From NCBI GenBank assembly GCA_934402315.1, contig CAKRTS010000009.1:61283-125282 (forward strand): DNA of 64,000 nt. The letters are read 5' to 3'. A program made the translations under genes and the position numbers. Position 1 is the stretch's first letter. Each line of letters opens with the position of its first letter. Of this stretch, positions 25,796-34,164 are shown piece after piece. The DNA comes from an uncultured Acetatifactor sp. (GTDB lineage: Bacteria > Bacillota > Clostridia > Lachnospirales > Lachnospiraceae). The notes below the pieces were generated by a model. It was given only the letters and a program-made list of their open reading frames with translations, made no database searches and was not told the DNA's origin.

Positions 25796-26656
25796 ATGGA
25801 AAATACAAACAATGGTGTGATGCTGCCGCAGCAGATCGTGGAAGATAATATGGAGGCAGCAGTCGGAAAGGCGAATATGCCGCTGGGAAAAATGATTCTT
25901 CTGGGCATCTTTGCGGGTATGTTTATCGCGGGCGGCGCAGCGGCGAGCAGTGTGGCAATGCATGCCGTGACAAACGTGGGAGTTTCAAGGCTCCTCGGGG
26001 GCTGTATCTTCCCGGTCGGTCTGATGATGATTGTCTTTATCGGCGGCGAGCTTTTCACAGGCGACTGCCTGATGATTATGGGCTGTGTGCATAAGAAGTT
26101 TTCCATGTTGAAGATGATAAGGGTTCTTGTGGTGGTATATATGACGAACCTGCTCGGCGCGGTCGTTATCGCCTTTCTGGTATATCTGTCCGGGCAATTC
26201 GGCTATACCGGCGGGCTTCTCGGCGCCTTTACGATCAAGGTGGCAATGGGCAAGGTAAATCTCTCCTTCGGGACAGCGCTGAGCTCCGGTATTCTCTGTA
26301 ATATTTTCGTGTGTGCCGCTGTTCTGATGGCATCCGCGGCGAAGGATATTGCGGGTAAAGTATGGGCGATCTTCTTCCCCATCATGGCATTCGTAGTCAG
26401 CGGTTACGAGCACTGTGTTGCCAATATGTATTACATCCCCGCAGGCATCTTTGCGATGAACAATGAAGCCTATGTTGAAAAGGCAATGTCTGAGTACGGA
26501 TATACCGCAGAGCAGCTTTCCTCGTTAAACTGGGGCAGCTTCCTCGTGAAGAGCGCGATTCCCGTCACGATCGGCAACATGATCGGCGGCATGGTCTTTG
26601 TCGGACTGATCCTCTATTTCATTCATGCCCGTAACATTAAGAAGACTGCCGCATAA
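25796..26656 (+). CDS. Formate/nitrite transporter family channel
   Basis: A 286-residue FNT channel: six helices with the conserved FIGGELFTGDCLMI loop (about 80-93) and the central VSGYEHCVANMYYIPAG motif (about 199-215), which line the anion pore. Members move formate, nitrite or hydrosulphide as a pentamer; formate is most likely in a gut anaerobe, but the sequence alone does not separate these. ATG 25796 has an AAAGGAAC site 11 bases upstream; the ORF extension to 25733 has none. A hairpin terminator follows. Confidence 0.85.
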   Translation: MENTNNGVMLPQQIVEDNMEAAVGKANMPLGKMILLGIFAGMFIAGGAAASSVAMHAVTNVGVSRLLGGCIFPVGLMMIVFIGGELFTGDCLMIMGCVHKKFSMLKMIRVLVVVYMTNLLGAVVIAFLVYLSGQFGYTGGLLGAFTIKVAMGKVNLSFGTALSSGILCNIFVCAAVLMASAAKDIAGKVWAIFFPIMAFVVSGYEHCVANMYYIPAGIFAMNNEAYVEKAMSEYGYTAEQLSSLNWGSFLVKSAIPVTIGNMIGGMVFVGLILYFIHARNIKKTAA

Positions 26657-26676
26657 GCAGTTTGCGGATAGAAAAA

Positions 26677-26713
26677 GGCTGCAGTTTCCGCTGTATCAGT
26701 GGTTGCCGCAGCC
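26677..26713. terminator. Hairpin between convergent genes
   Basis: GGCTGC (26677-26682) pairs with GCAGCC (26708-26713), with an inner CCGCTG/CAGTGG stem; A-rich before and T-rich (CTTCTTTATAT) after. It can stop the FNT channel gene and the minus-strand kinase gene. Confidence 0.6.
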
Positions 26714-26719
26714 CCTTCT

Positions 26720-27205
26720 TTATATAATCTCGATCCTTTCAAAGTATTTCATGAGGATGTCCGCGCAATTCTCCGCGCCGAGCTTGGAGGTGTCGAGGAT
26801 CATGTGGTAATTGTTCACATCCCCCCAGACCTTTCCGGTATTTTTATAATAATACTCCGAGCGCTCCCGGTCATTCTTCTCGATCAGCTCCTTCGCCTCC
26901 TCGTGGGAGATCGACTCCTTCTTCATAATCCGCTGGATCCGGTCTTCCTTGTCGGCACATACATAAATATTAAATACGTTAGGCTGATCCTTTAAGATCT
27001 CCGATGCACAACGCCCGAGAATGATACAGGACTTCTCAGCCAGCTTCCGGATTACCTCTGTCTCATCTGAATAATCATTGTCATGGAGTGCGTTTTCGAT
27101 ATACGCCTTGTCATAGACAGGAATCCCCAGTTTCTTGGAAAGCTCCTCCGCAATCATGCTTGCCCCGGTTCCGAACCGGCGGCTCATAGTAATTACAAGA
27201 TTCAT
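26720..27205 (-). CDS. Cytidylate kinase-like protein
   Basis: A 161-residue member of the cytidylate-kinase-2-like family (PF13189 type). The nucleotide loop is TMSRRFGTGASMIAEELSKK (about 6-25), shorter than the usual GRQYGSGG form and lacking the GKS/T motif, so activity as a CMP kinase is uncertain. Later features are CIILGRCASEIL (about 60-71), DRIQRIMKKE and the Arg-rich lid NDRERSEYYY. It resembles the kinase at 28658 but is shorter by 45 residues. GAGGAGG stands ahead of the ATG. Its role may be nucleotide-based signalling or a modified substrate. Confidence 0.72.
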   Translation of the reverse strand: MNLVITMSRRFGTGASMIAEELSKKLGIPVYDKAYIENALHDNDYSDETEVIRKLAEKSCIILGRCASEILKDQPNVFNIYVCADKEDRIQRIMKKESISHEEAKELIEKNDRERSEYYYKNTGKVWGDVNNYHMILDTSKLGAENCADILMKYFERIEII

Positions 27206-27306
27206 AACAGATCCTCCTCTGCCCGAAAGGAATGCATCTTTTCTTCAGGCAAGGTCTATTTTATCATAAATAGTGACAAAAGACCATAAGCGTTCGGAAT
27301 AAGTTT

Positions 27307-28665
27307 TCAGGCTGCGGTATTTTCTGCGGCTTCGGCTTTGGCATTTTTCCAAGGGCCATGACGGTAGAAGAAGATCGACAGAACAGCCGCAATGCACCAT
27401 CCGATCGGCCATGCGCACCAGATACCAGTTGCCCCGAGCGCTGTCTTTGAGAAGCAGAAGGCAAGCAGAACCCTCAGTATCAGGTCGGTGAAGGTTGCGA
27501 TCATAAACTTTGTCATCAATCCGGCGCCACGCAGTACACCGTCCGCAACGAGCTTTGCCGAGACGATAAAGTAGAAGGGGGACAGGATTTTCAGGTAGAC
27601 AATACCCGTCCGCAGGGCAAGCTCGGTAGGCTCATCCATAAAGAGCTTTAAGACAAGGTTTCCGCCGAAGAAATACAGCAGGAACAGAGGCACACTCAGT
27701 ATCCATACCAGCTTTACACCGACGCCAAAGCCCTGTCTGACGCGGGCGAGCTTTCTGGCGCCAAGATTCTGTGCGGTATAGTTGGAAATTCCGTTTCCGA
27801 GGGTGGTAAAGGAAGTAATTACCAGATTGTTCAGCTTCACGGCCGCGGAATAGCCTGCCATGACCGGCGCGCCGAAGCCGTTGATAATGCTCTGGATAAT
27901 AATATTGCCGAGCGAGATGAAGCTCTGCTGCAAAGTGCTCGGAATGGCAATGACCACAATCTGCTTTAAAAGCTGCAGGTCAAAGACAGGAGCCTTTTCT
28001 TTGCTCTCTATTTTCGCCAGCCGGCGGAACACGACCACCATTGCGAGAATACAGCTGACGCCCTGACAGATAAAGGTTGCCCATGCCACACCGGCAACGC
28101 CCATCTCAAACGCTTTTACAAACCATATGTCAACGGCGATGTTGGAGAGGGAGGATACCGCCAGAAAGTAGAAGGGCGTCTTGGAGTCTCCCAGTGCGGA
28201 GAAAATGCCGGTCGCAATATTGTAGAAAAATACAAAGGGCAGTCCCCATGCGTAGATATCCAGATACAGCTTTGAGTCGGCAAACACCTCGCCGGGCGTG
28301 CGGATGAGCCGCAGCAGCATCCCGGAGCCTGCGATGCCGACCAGCATCAGCAGGATACAAACGACAGCGCTGAAAATGCATGCCGTGTAGACTGCAGTTT
28401 TCATTCCCTTGTAGTCCTTGGCACCGAACAGCTTGGAGACTACGACGGAACAGCCCATGTTGCAGCCGAAGGCAAACGCAATAAAGATCAGCGTGATTTC
28501 ATAGCTGTTTCCGACCGCAGCCAGTGCATTTTCACCGACAAATTTTCCGGCTACAAGACTGTCGGCAATATTGTACAGCTGTTGGAAAATGATGCTGCCA
28601 AAGAGCGGCATACAGAATCGAAACAGTACCGTCTGGGGCTTTCCTATCGTTAAATCCTTATTCAT
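27307..28665 (-). CDS. MATE-family efflux pump
   Basis: A 452-residue, 12-helix MATE transporter with the N-terminal PLFGSIIFQQLYNIADSLVA repeat segment and the internal duplicate PSTLQQSFISLGNIIIQSII (about 218-237). It exports cationic compounds with Na+ or H+ exchange. Its start ATGAATAA overlaps the kinase stop by 8 bases, so kinase and pump are translationally coupled. A close paralogue stands at 51828. Both are near the two copies of the 90-bp repeat element. The kinase link is unusual for a drug pump. Confidence 0.88.
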   Translation of the reverse strand: MNKDLTIGKPQTVLFRFCMPLFGSIIFQQLYNIADSLVAGKFVGENALAAVGNSYEITLIFIAFAFGCNMGCSVVVSKLFGAKDYKGMKTAVYTACIFSAVVCILLMLVGIAGSGMLLRLIRTPGEVFADSKLYLDIYAWGLPFVFFYNIATGIFSALGDSKTPFYFLAVSSLSNIAVDIWFVKAFEMGVAGVAWATFICQGVSCILAMVVVFRRLAKIESKEKAPVFDLQLLKQIVVIAIPSTLQQSFISLGNIIIQSIINGFGAPVMAGYSAAVKLNNLVITSFTTLGNGISNYTAQNLGARKLARVRQGFGVGVKLVWILSVPLFLLYFFGGNLVLKLFMDEPTELALRTGIVYLKILSPFYFIVSAKLVADGVLRGAGLMTKFMIATFTDLILRVLLAFCFSKTALGATGIWCAWPIGWCIAAVLSIFFYRHGPWKNAKAEAAENTAA

Positions 28666-29278
28666 TTTCGGATGCCTCCGTTTCTTTTATGCTGTCAATA
28701 ATCATTTTCACACAGCCGTCGGTGCCGAATAAGCTGCTCGACAGCATCAGGTCATAGCTTTCCGGATGTCCCCACGCGGTATCAGAATAGAAGCCGAAGA
28801 ACTGCTTTCTCATTCTGTCCATGTGCCTGATCCTGTGAATTGCTTCCCTTTCACTGATCTGGTTCCGCTGCATGACACGCTTTATCTTGTCATCCTCATC
28901 TGCGTAAATGAAGACCGACAGCCTGTTTTCTTTAGGAAGAATAGAGGAAGCGCATCGACCGATCATTACGCACGGCCCCTGTCCGGCGATTTTCTCGATC
29001 ACAGCCTTTTCAGCATTGTAAGCCATCTGGCTCTCTGAATAGAAGGTATTGCCGATCCCGGCGATATCAGCATAGGGATTTCCGCTTAAAAACTGAATAC
29101 TGTTAATCGGGGATTCTTCCGATTTTGCAATAAACTCTTCGCTTAAACCGGACTCCAATGCTGCTTTCTTAATGAGCAATTTGTCATAGCAGGGCACGCC
29201 GAGCTCGCGGGAAAGCTTTTCACCGATTTCACGACCACCACTTCCGTACTGTCTGCCGATACAAATAATTTTTTTCAT
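28658..29278 (-). CDS. Cytidylate kinase-like protein, coupled to MATE pump
   Basis: A 206-residue protein of the cytidylate kinase 2-like family. It opens with IICIGRQYGSGGREIGEKLS (about 4-23), the P-loop-like start, then GPCVMIGRCASSIL (about 104-117) and KIKRVMQRNQISEREAIHRI. As in relatives, the loop is GxxYGSGG rather than GxxGxGKS. The substrate is not proved. ATG 29278 has AGAGGTGG 7-9 bases upstream; the six-residue N-extension in the track has no site. It precedes and overlaps the MATE gene. Confidence 0.75.
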   Translation of the reverse strand: MKKIICIGRQYGSGGREIGEKLSRELGVPCYDKLLIKKAALESGLSEEFIAKSEESPINSIQFLSGNPYADIAGIGNTFYSESQMAYNAEKAVIEKIAGQGPCVMIGRCASSILPKENRLSVFIYADEDDKIKRVMQRNQISEREAIHRIRHMDRMRKQFFGFYSDTAWGHPESYDLMLSSSLFGTDGCVKMIIDSIKETEASENE

Positions 29279-29401
29279 AAAAGCCACCTCTTTCATTCGC
29301 AGATTGTTTTTTCATGACGGATGCATTATAATCCCATATAAGATATGTGTAAAATATCAGTAATGTAAACGTGATATATAAAATTGATATGGGTGAGAAA
29401 A

Positions 29402-29491
29402 GATTGAAAAATAGAATTTTTCAATCTCGAGATTTGTGTCTGCGCGCGCTTGACACAAACTCGCCATGCGCAAAGAACGTGCGCAGAAATG
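29402..29491 (+). repeat. 90-bp three-hairpin element, copy A
   Basis: Ninety bases match the copy at 53183-53272 with only three differences. Three inverted repeats follow one another: GATTGAAAAAT..ATTTTTCAATC, TTTGTGTC..GACACAAA and TGCGC..TGCGCA. The element lies between the divergent kinase and LysR genes; its end merges with the LysR ribosome site. Confidence 0.9.
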
Positions 29492-29500
29492 AGGAGAGAT

Positions 29501-30403
29501 ATGAACATTAACTATGAGCACTACAAGGTGTTCTACTATGTTGCGAAATACAAGAGCTTCACCGGTGCCGCCCGCGCGCTCCTCAATAACCAGCCCAATA
29601 TTACCCGCATGATGAAAAAGCTGGAGGAAGAGCTGGGCTGTACCCTCTTTGTGAGACAGAGACACGGAGTCAGCCTGACGCCTGAGGGAGAAAAGCTGTA
29701 CGCACATGTGCTGATCGCGTTTGAGCACATCATGCGCGGAGAGGAGGAGATTGCCAGAGACCGGAGCCTGCAATCCGGAATTGTTACCGTGGCGGCAAGC
29801 GAAATCGCCCTGCACTGCGTACTGCTCCCGGTATTGAAGAAATTCCGGAAGGACTACCCCGGCATACGTATCCGAATCCTGAACCATACGACCCCACAGG
29901 CAATCGATATGCTGAAAAAGGGTCTGGCGGACTTTGCCATCGTGACAGAGCCCTTTGAACTGCCGACCGGACTGAGCTCCGGCATCCTCCGCAACTTTCG
30001 GGAAGTGCCGGTCTGCAGCACGGCATTCTCCCTGTCTACGGGGACATCCCTCACCGACAAACAGATCGAGAAATACCCGATCATCGGATACGGCGAGAAA
30101 ACCGGCTCCTTTACCTTCTACACAGACCTTTTCAATAGAATGGGACTGTCCTTTTCGCCGGACATAGAGGCGGCTACAGCCGACCAGATACTCCCGATGA
30201 TAAAATCCGATCTCGGCATCGGCTTTGTACCACTAGATTTCCTGGAAAAAGAAAATATGGAAAACCTCGTCATCCTCAACATGAACCCGCCCATCCCCTC
30301 CCGAAACATCTGTATTATAAAGAGAAAACAAACCTTCCTAAGTATCGCCGCGGCTGAATTAGAGCAGATGATAAAAGAGAATATAGATAAAACAGACAGT
30401 TAA
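29501..30403 (+). CDS. LysR-family transcriptional regulator
   Basis: A 300-residue regulator. The N-terminal winged helix-turn-helix spans about 1-60 (FYYVAKYKSFTGAARALLNN, LEEELGCTLFVRQRHGVSLT), followed by the effector-binding alpha/beta domain (about 90-295) with IVTVAASEIALHCVLLPVLK. It probably controls a divergent or nearby operon, the kinase/MATE pair being the obvious candidate. ATG 29501 with GAGGAGA at 29491; the track's longer form starts inside the 90-bp repeat. A short hairpin terminator (30442-30463) follows. Confidence 0.88.
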   Translation: MNINYEHYKVFYYVAKYKSFTGAARALLNNQPNITRMMKKLEEELGCTLFVRQRHGVSLTPEGEKLYAHVLIAFEHIMRGEEEIARDRSLQSGIVTVAASEIALHCVLLPVLKKFRKDYPGIRIRILNHTTPQAIDMLKKGLADFAIVTEPFELPTGLSSGILRNFREVPVCSTAFSLSTGTSLTDKQIEKYPIIGYGEKTGSFTFYTDLFNRMGLSFSPDIEAATADQILPMIKSDLGIGFVPLDFLEKENMENLVILNMNPPIPSRNICIIKRKQTFLSIAAAELEQMIKENIDKTDS

Positions 30404-30441
30404 AATCAGTCAACCACCAAAATAAATTTAATTATAAGTAT

Positions 30442-30463
30442 TATTGATAAAATCAATATTTTT
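30442..30463 (+). terminator. Terminator of the LysR gene
   Basis: TATTGAT (30442-30448), 3-base loop, ATCAATA (30452-30458), then TTTTT. Confidence 0.6.
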
Positions 30464-30591
30464 GCGCATTAGCATTAAAATACATCAATAAATAGATTAA
30501 CATATATACTTGTTTATAATTAATTTCAATGTTAAGATGTGACAAACAAAACACATTAGGAATCTGCAAACCCACAAGGTTCAAGTAACAG

Positions 30592-30730
30592 TTGCGCAGA
30601 ATGCACATGACCACAAGCAGCGCACTCTGGAGCCGCCGGTGCTTAGCTGGCGTACTTTGACAGCTTATGCACCGCTGCGAGCGGAAGGTAGCGAGAGCGT
30701 GCCTGCGGTGGTCAGTGCATTTTGCGGCAA
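30592..30730. other. Long structured palindromic leader of leuA
   Basis: The sequence before leuA folds on itself: 30592-30614 pairs with 30708-30730 (about 20 of 23, with bulges), and inside it 30637-30649 (CGGTGCTTAGCTG) pairs with 30661-30674. It shows no T-box AGGGTGGNACCGCG-type signature and no Leu-codon-rich leader peptide. The 30404-30590 stretch before it is AT-rich and otherwise empty. Confidence 0.6.
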
Positions 30731-30812
30731 CGTCATTTGCAGAGATGTCACTCGCAGAGACGTCACTCGCAGAGATGTCACTTGCAGAGATGTTACCCGC
30801 AGAGATCCCACC
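30724..30812 (+). repeat. Six tandem 15-bp repeats before leuA
   Basis: Units of period 15 start at 30724, 30739, 30754, 30769, 30784 and 30799 with consensus GCAGAGATGTCACTC; the first and last are degenerate. The core GAGAYGTCACTC is partly palindromic. The array ends 4 bases before the AAAGAGGT ribosome site of leuA and overlaps the right arm of the structured leader. Period 15 keeps all frames open, which explains spurious ORFs here. Confidence 0.85.
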
Positions 30813-30829
30813 AGAAAAGAGGTTTACAC

Positions 30830-32830
30830 ATGGACAGCAAAGCAATAAAGGAAAAATACGTCAAGACCTACCATATGCCCCCCGAAGTTACATACGACTG
30901 GGTGAAAAAAGACTGCATCGAGAAAGCACCCATCTGGTGCAGCGTGGATCTGCGGGACGGCAATCAGGCACTGATCGACCCGATGAGCCTCGAGGATAAA
31001 CTCGAATTTTTCAAGCTGCTTGTAGAAATCGGCTTCAAGGAGATCGAGGTAGGCTTTCCGGCATCCTCTGATACAGAGTACAATTTCATCCGGGCATTGA
31101 TCGAGAAAAACATGATACCCGACGATGTGACGATACAGGTTCTCACGCAGGCGCGCGAACACATCATCCGCAAGACCTTTGAGGCGGTCAAGGGTGCGCC
31201 CCACGCGGTGGTGCATTTGTATAACTCCACCTCGGTAGAGCAGAGAGAACAGGTATTTAAGAAGGATAAAGAAGCCATCAAACAGCTTGCCATCGACGGC
31301 GCTCTCCTCTTAAAGAGACTTGCCGAGGAGACGGAAGGTACCTTCACCTTCGAGTACAGCCCCGAGAGCTTCTCCCAGACAGAGGTTGATTATGCACTGG
31401 AGGTCTGCAACGCCGTGCTGGATGTCTGGAAGCCGGACGCAGAGCATAAGGCGATCATTAATCTGCCGACGACAGTGCAGGTGGCAATGCCCCACGTCTT
31501 CGCCTGCCAGATCGAATACATGAATAAACACCTGAAGTACAGAGACAATGTTGTTTTAAGCGTACATCCCCACAACGACAGAGGCTGCGGAGTCAGCGAC
31601 GCGGAATTCGGCATTCTCGCCGGAGCGGACCGCGTGGAGGGAACACTCTTCGGAAACGGCGAGCGCACCGGCAACGTCGATATTGTCACTGTTGCGATGA
31701 ACATGATGTGCCACGGCGTGGACAGCGGACTGGATTTCAGCCACATTGCGAAGATCAGGGAAGCGTATGAACGCTTTACGGGAATGCGGGTTCACGAGCG
31801 GACACCCTATGCCGGAGATCTGGTATTTACCGCATTTTCCGGTTCCCATCAGGATGCTATCAGCAAGGGTATGGCATGGCATAAGGAAGGCAGGAGCGGA
31901 AAGCGCTGGGATGTTCCCTATCTGCCGATCGACCCTTCCGATGTCGGAAGAGAGTACGAGTCGGATGTCATCCGTATCAACAGCGTTTCCGGCAAGGGCG
32001 GTGTTGCCTTTGTATTAAAGCAGCAGTTTGGCTTCTCGCTTCCCGCGGCTATGAAGGAGGAGGTCGGCTATCTCATCAAGGGCGTTTCCGACAAACGCCA
32101 TCAGGAGCTGCTGCCCGCAGAGATCTACGCAATCTTCGAGGAGAATTATATCAGCCCCCGCAAGGTATTCCGCATTCCCGAGTGCCATTTCAGACAGGAA
32201 AAGGGCATTCAGGCGGAGGTGACGATAGAGCAGAACGGAACGCAGAGAGTAATCAGAACCTCAGGAAACGGCCGTCTGGATGCAGTCAGCAACGCAATCA
32301 AGACCTTCTTCGGAATCAATTACGAGCTGTCGATCTACGAGGAACACGCGATTTCCAAGGGCTCCAGCTCGAGGGCGGCGGCGTATGTGGGCGTTATGCA
32401 TGACGGACATCTGTACTGGGGAGTCGGCGTGGACGAGGACATCATCAAGGCGTCCATAGCAGCGCTGACATCTGCCGCGAACAAGCTGGCTGCGGAGCAG
32501 CATATCACGGCGGGCAGAGAGGATCGTATCGTCGAGATCATCAGCAGTATTCAGAACGATTATAAGAATGTGACGCTGGAGACACTCTCCGATAAATTCC
32601 ATCTCTCCAAGCCCTATCTTTCCAAGTACATCAAGGAAAAGGCGGGCATGACCTTCCAGGAGGTTGTCAAGGAAGAGCGCATGAAGAAGGCGAAGACGAT
32701 GCTGCGTGAGACGAATCAGACGGTGGAGACCATTGCAGCAGAGGTGGGCTATGAAAACGTTGAACACTTTAACCGGCTGTTCAAGAAAAGCTATGGAATG
32801 ACACCGGTACAATACAGAAAGCAGGGTTGA
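30830..32830 (+). CDS. leuA: 2-isopropylmalate synthase fused to AraC-type DNA-binding domain
   Basis: A 666-residue fusion in one open frame. The N-terminal about 560 residues are leucine-pathway LeuA: VDLRDGNQALIDP (about 39-51, metal and substrate site), SVHPHNDRGCG (about 244-254), and a leucine-sensing C-domain with GIQAEVTIEQNGTQRVI and GSSSRAAAYVGVMHDGHLYW. It condenses acetyl-CoA with 2-oxoisovalerate. The last about 100 residues (about 565-664) are an AraC helix-turn-helix pair: VTLETLSDKFHLSKPYLSKY and QTVETIAAEVGYENVEHFNR, ending YGMTPVQYRKQ. LeuA enzymes normally stop before this. The arrangement suggests a trigger enzyme that senses leucine and binds DNA, perhaps the repeats at its own start. 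ATG 30830 follows AAAGAGGT. No leuB/C/D is beside it. Confidence 0.9.
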   Translation: MDSKAIKEKYVKTYHMPPEVTYDWVKKDCIEKAPIWCSVDLRDGNQALIDPMSLEDKLEFFKLLVEIGFKEIEVGFPASSDTEYNFIRALIEKNMIPDDVTIQVLTQAREHIIRKTFEAVKGAPHAVVHLYNSTSVEQREQVFKKDKEAIKQLAIDGALLLKRLAEETEGTFTFEYSPESFSQTEVDYALEVCNAVLDVWKPDAEHKAIINLPTTVQVAMPHVFACQIEYMNKHLKYRDNVVLSVHPHNDRGCGVSDAEFGILAGADRVEGTLFGNGERTGNVDIVTVAMNMMCHGVDSGLDFSHIAKIREAYERFTGMRVHERTPYAGDLVFTAFSGSHQDAISKGMAWHKEGRSGKRWDVPYLPIDPSDVGREYESDVIRINSVSGKGGVAFVLKQQFGFSLPAAMKEEVGYLIKGVSDKRHQELLPAEIYAIFEENYISPRKVFRIPECHFRQEKGIQAEVTIEQNGTQRVIRTSGNGRLDAVSNAIKTFFGINYELSIYEEHAISKGSSSRAAAYVGVMHDGHLYWGVGVDEDIIKASIAALTSAANKLAAEQHITAGREDRIVEIISSIQNDYKNVTLETLSDKFHLSKPYLSKYIKEKAGMTFQEVVKEERMKKAKTMLRETNQTVETIAAEVGYENVEHFNRLFKKSYGMTPVQYRKQG

Positions 32831-32848
32831 CCCCTGCTTTCTGCTTTT
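32815..32848 (+). terminator. Terminator overlapping the leuA stop
   Basis: CAGAAAGCAGGG (32815-32826) pairs with CCCTGCTTTCTG (32832-32843); the TGA stop lies in the loop and CTTTTAT follows. Confidence 0.75.
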
Positions 32849-32856
32849 ATGCTTAT

Positions 32857-33978
32857 TTAGTTTGCGCTGTAATCGTTCTGGAAGCCCTCGAAGCCGGGTT
32901 CTACCGTGGTATGTTCAACGCTGTTGTAACGCAGCTGCATGAACTGGGTGCGATCCTTAAAGAACATTCTCTTCAGGTCGTCCGTATATCCGACACAGAT
33001 CCAGGGGTACATATCGTTCATCTTCTGAAGGATCTCCTGTGCGGTAGCCTCGTCGGGAACAGCGATAAGCTGGGCATTCTTCTGACCGTCACTGTAAATG
33101 GTAATGCTGTAGGTAACACCGGTCTTAATGCCGTTGGTACGATGTGTCGTCGTGTTCTGGTAAGCCCAAAGCATCTTGCCTACGGGAATCGCCTTGGGGA
33201 TCATATTCTGGAGATCATATATGCAGAGACGTCCGAGCTTAATCGAGTTTTTCTTTAAGTAGTTGACAGCAGAATTCATATCGGACTCTATTGCCGTATC
33301 GCTGAAGCCGGCATTCTGATAGCTCTTCTGGAAGCTCTTTATGTAACCGCCGCTGGAAGCCTTTACGATTCTGAAAATGCTATATCCGATCAATACGATG
33401 CCACCGAAGAAAAGTACCAGATATACACCGTTCTGGCTTGCCGTGCTGACATGGATATTGATGTAGTAAGGAGAAGTCATGGATTCAAATTCTTCCTGTG
33501 TGAAATCCTGCTCATCTACAAAATACTCTTCAAAATAACCGTAATCCTCCGCAGAGAGCTTTTCTATCTTACCGGTGAGGGTGAGGGGACTGGAGTAAAT
33601 GCCGTTGTAGGTATCTTCCATGATCTCATCCATGCGATCCTGATACTTTACCGGAACCTTAATCGTGATGTAACGATATTCCGTAGCATATTCATCGCCC
33701 GTCCAGGTGATGTAGTACAGATTCGTTGTTGTGCGATGATGTGTCTTTGTGTTTTCGCTATATTCCTCGAGATAGCAGTCAAATACAGTGTCAACGTCGA
33801 TCTTTACGAGCTGATTCTTGATTTCGTCAAGCTCCAGATCTTCAAACTGCACATACCCTGTCATGGCATAGAATGCATTCGGTGCCTGCCAGATCACCAG
33901 CGCCAGTCCTGCAATAATTAAAATAATACTGAGCACCAGCGAGCTTTTGAAACTTTTTTTCTTGAGTTCTTCTAACAT
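32857..33978 (-). CDS. Two-helix membrane protein, DUF6709-like
   Basis: A 373-residue protein with helices at about 12-33 and 184-203 and an exposed segment between them (about 40-180), then a cytosolic C-domain. I recall uncharacterised DUF6709 proteins of this layout in Lachnospiraceae, unconfirmed here. The C-terminal part (about 275-365) holds VTYSITIYSDGQKNAQLIAV and EILQKMNDMYPWICVGYT. No catalytic motif is seen. GGAGGGA is 6-8 bases ahead of the ATG. It is convergent with leuA and divergent from the oligoendopeptidase gene. Confidence 0.6.
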   Translation of the reverse strand: MLEELKKKSFKSSLVLSIILIIAGLALVIWQAPNAFYAMTGYVQFEDLELDEIKNQLVKIDVDTVFDCYLEEYSENTKTHHRTTTNLYYITWTGDEYATEYRYITIKVPVKYQDRMDEIMEDTYNGIYSSPLTLTGKIEKLSAEDYGYFEEYFVDEQDFTQEEFESMTSPYYINIHVSTASQNGVYLVLFFGGIVLIGYSIFRIVKASSGGYIKSFQKSYQNAGFSDTAIESDMNSAVNYLKKNSIKLGRLCIYDLQNMIPKAIPVGKMLWAYQNTTTHRTNGIKTGVTYSITIYSDGQKNAQLIAVPDEATAQEILQKMNDMYPWICVGYTDDLKRMFFKDRTQFMQLRYNSVEHTTVEPGFEGFQNDYSAN

Positions 33979-34088
33979 ACTTTCCCTCCTGATTGAAAAT
34001 AAAAAATTAATCTAAAACAGCAGTTTTAATATTAGCATATTGAAGTTATCTGTCAAGAGTAAATGAGAGAATTTCGTAGGTTGTTTTG

Positions 34089-34117
34089 TTTACAGTTTCC
34101 CGAAAATCATGTAGAAT
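34089..34117 (+). promoter_or_regulatory. Sigma-A promoter of the oligoendopeptidase gene
   Basis: TTTACA (34089-34094), exactly 17 bp, TAGAAT (34112-34117); leader about 40 nt to the ATG. Confidence 0.6.
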
Positions 34118-34164
34118 AGTTTCATTAGCGGCGCTGTGACAGGCGCAGAAAAGAGGAAAAGAGT

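Noticed and set aside
30724..30812. CRISPR array
   Set aside because: Units are directly adjacent with no spacers and no cas genes are in the window.
30404..30830. T-box or leucine leader peptide before leuA
   Set aside because: No T-box consensus and no run of Leu codons in a short frame.
30453..30845. Minus ORF with ISASD-type repeats as a repeat protein gene
   Set aside because: Period-15 DNA keeps every frame open; no start support or conserved rest.
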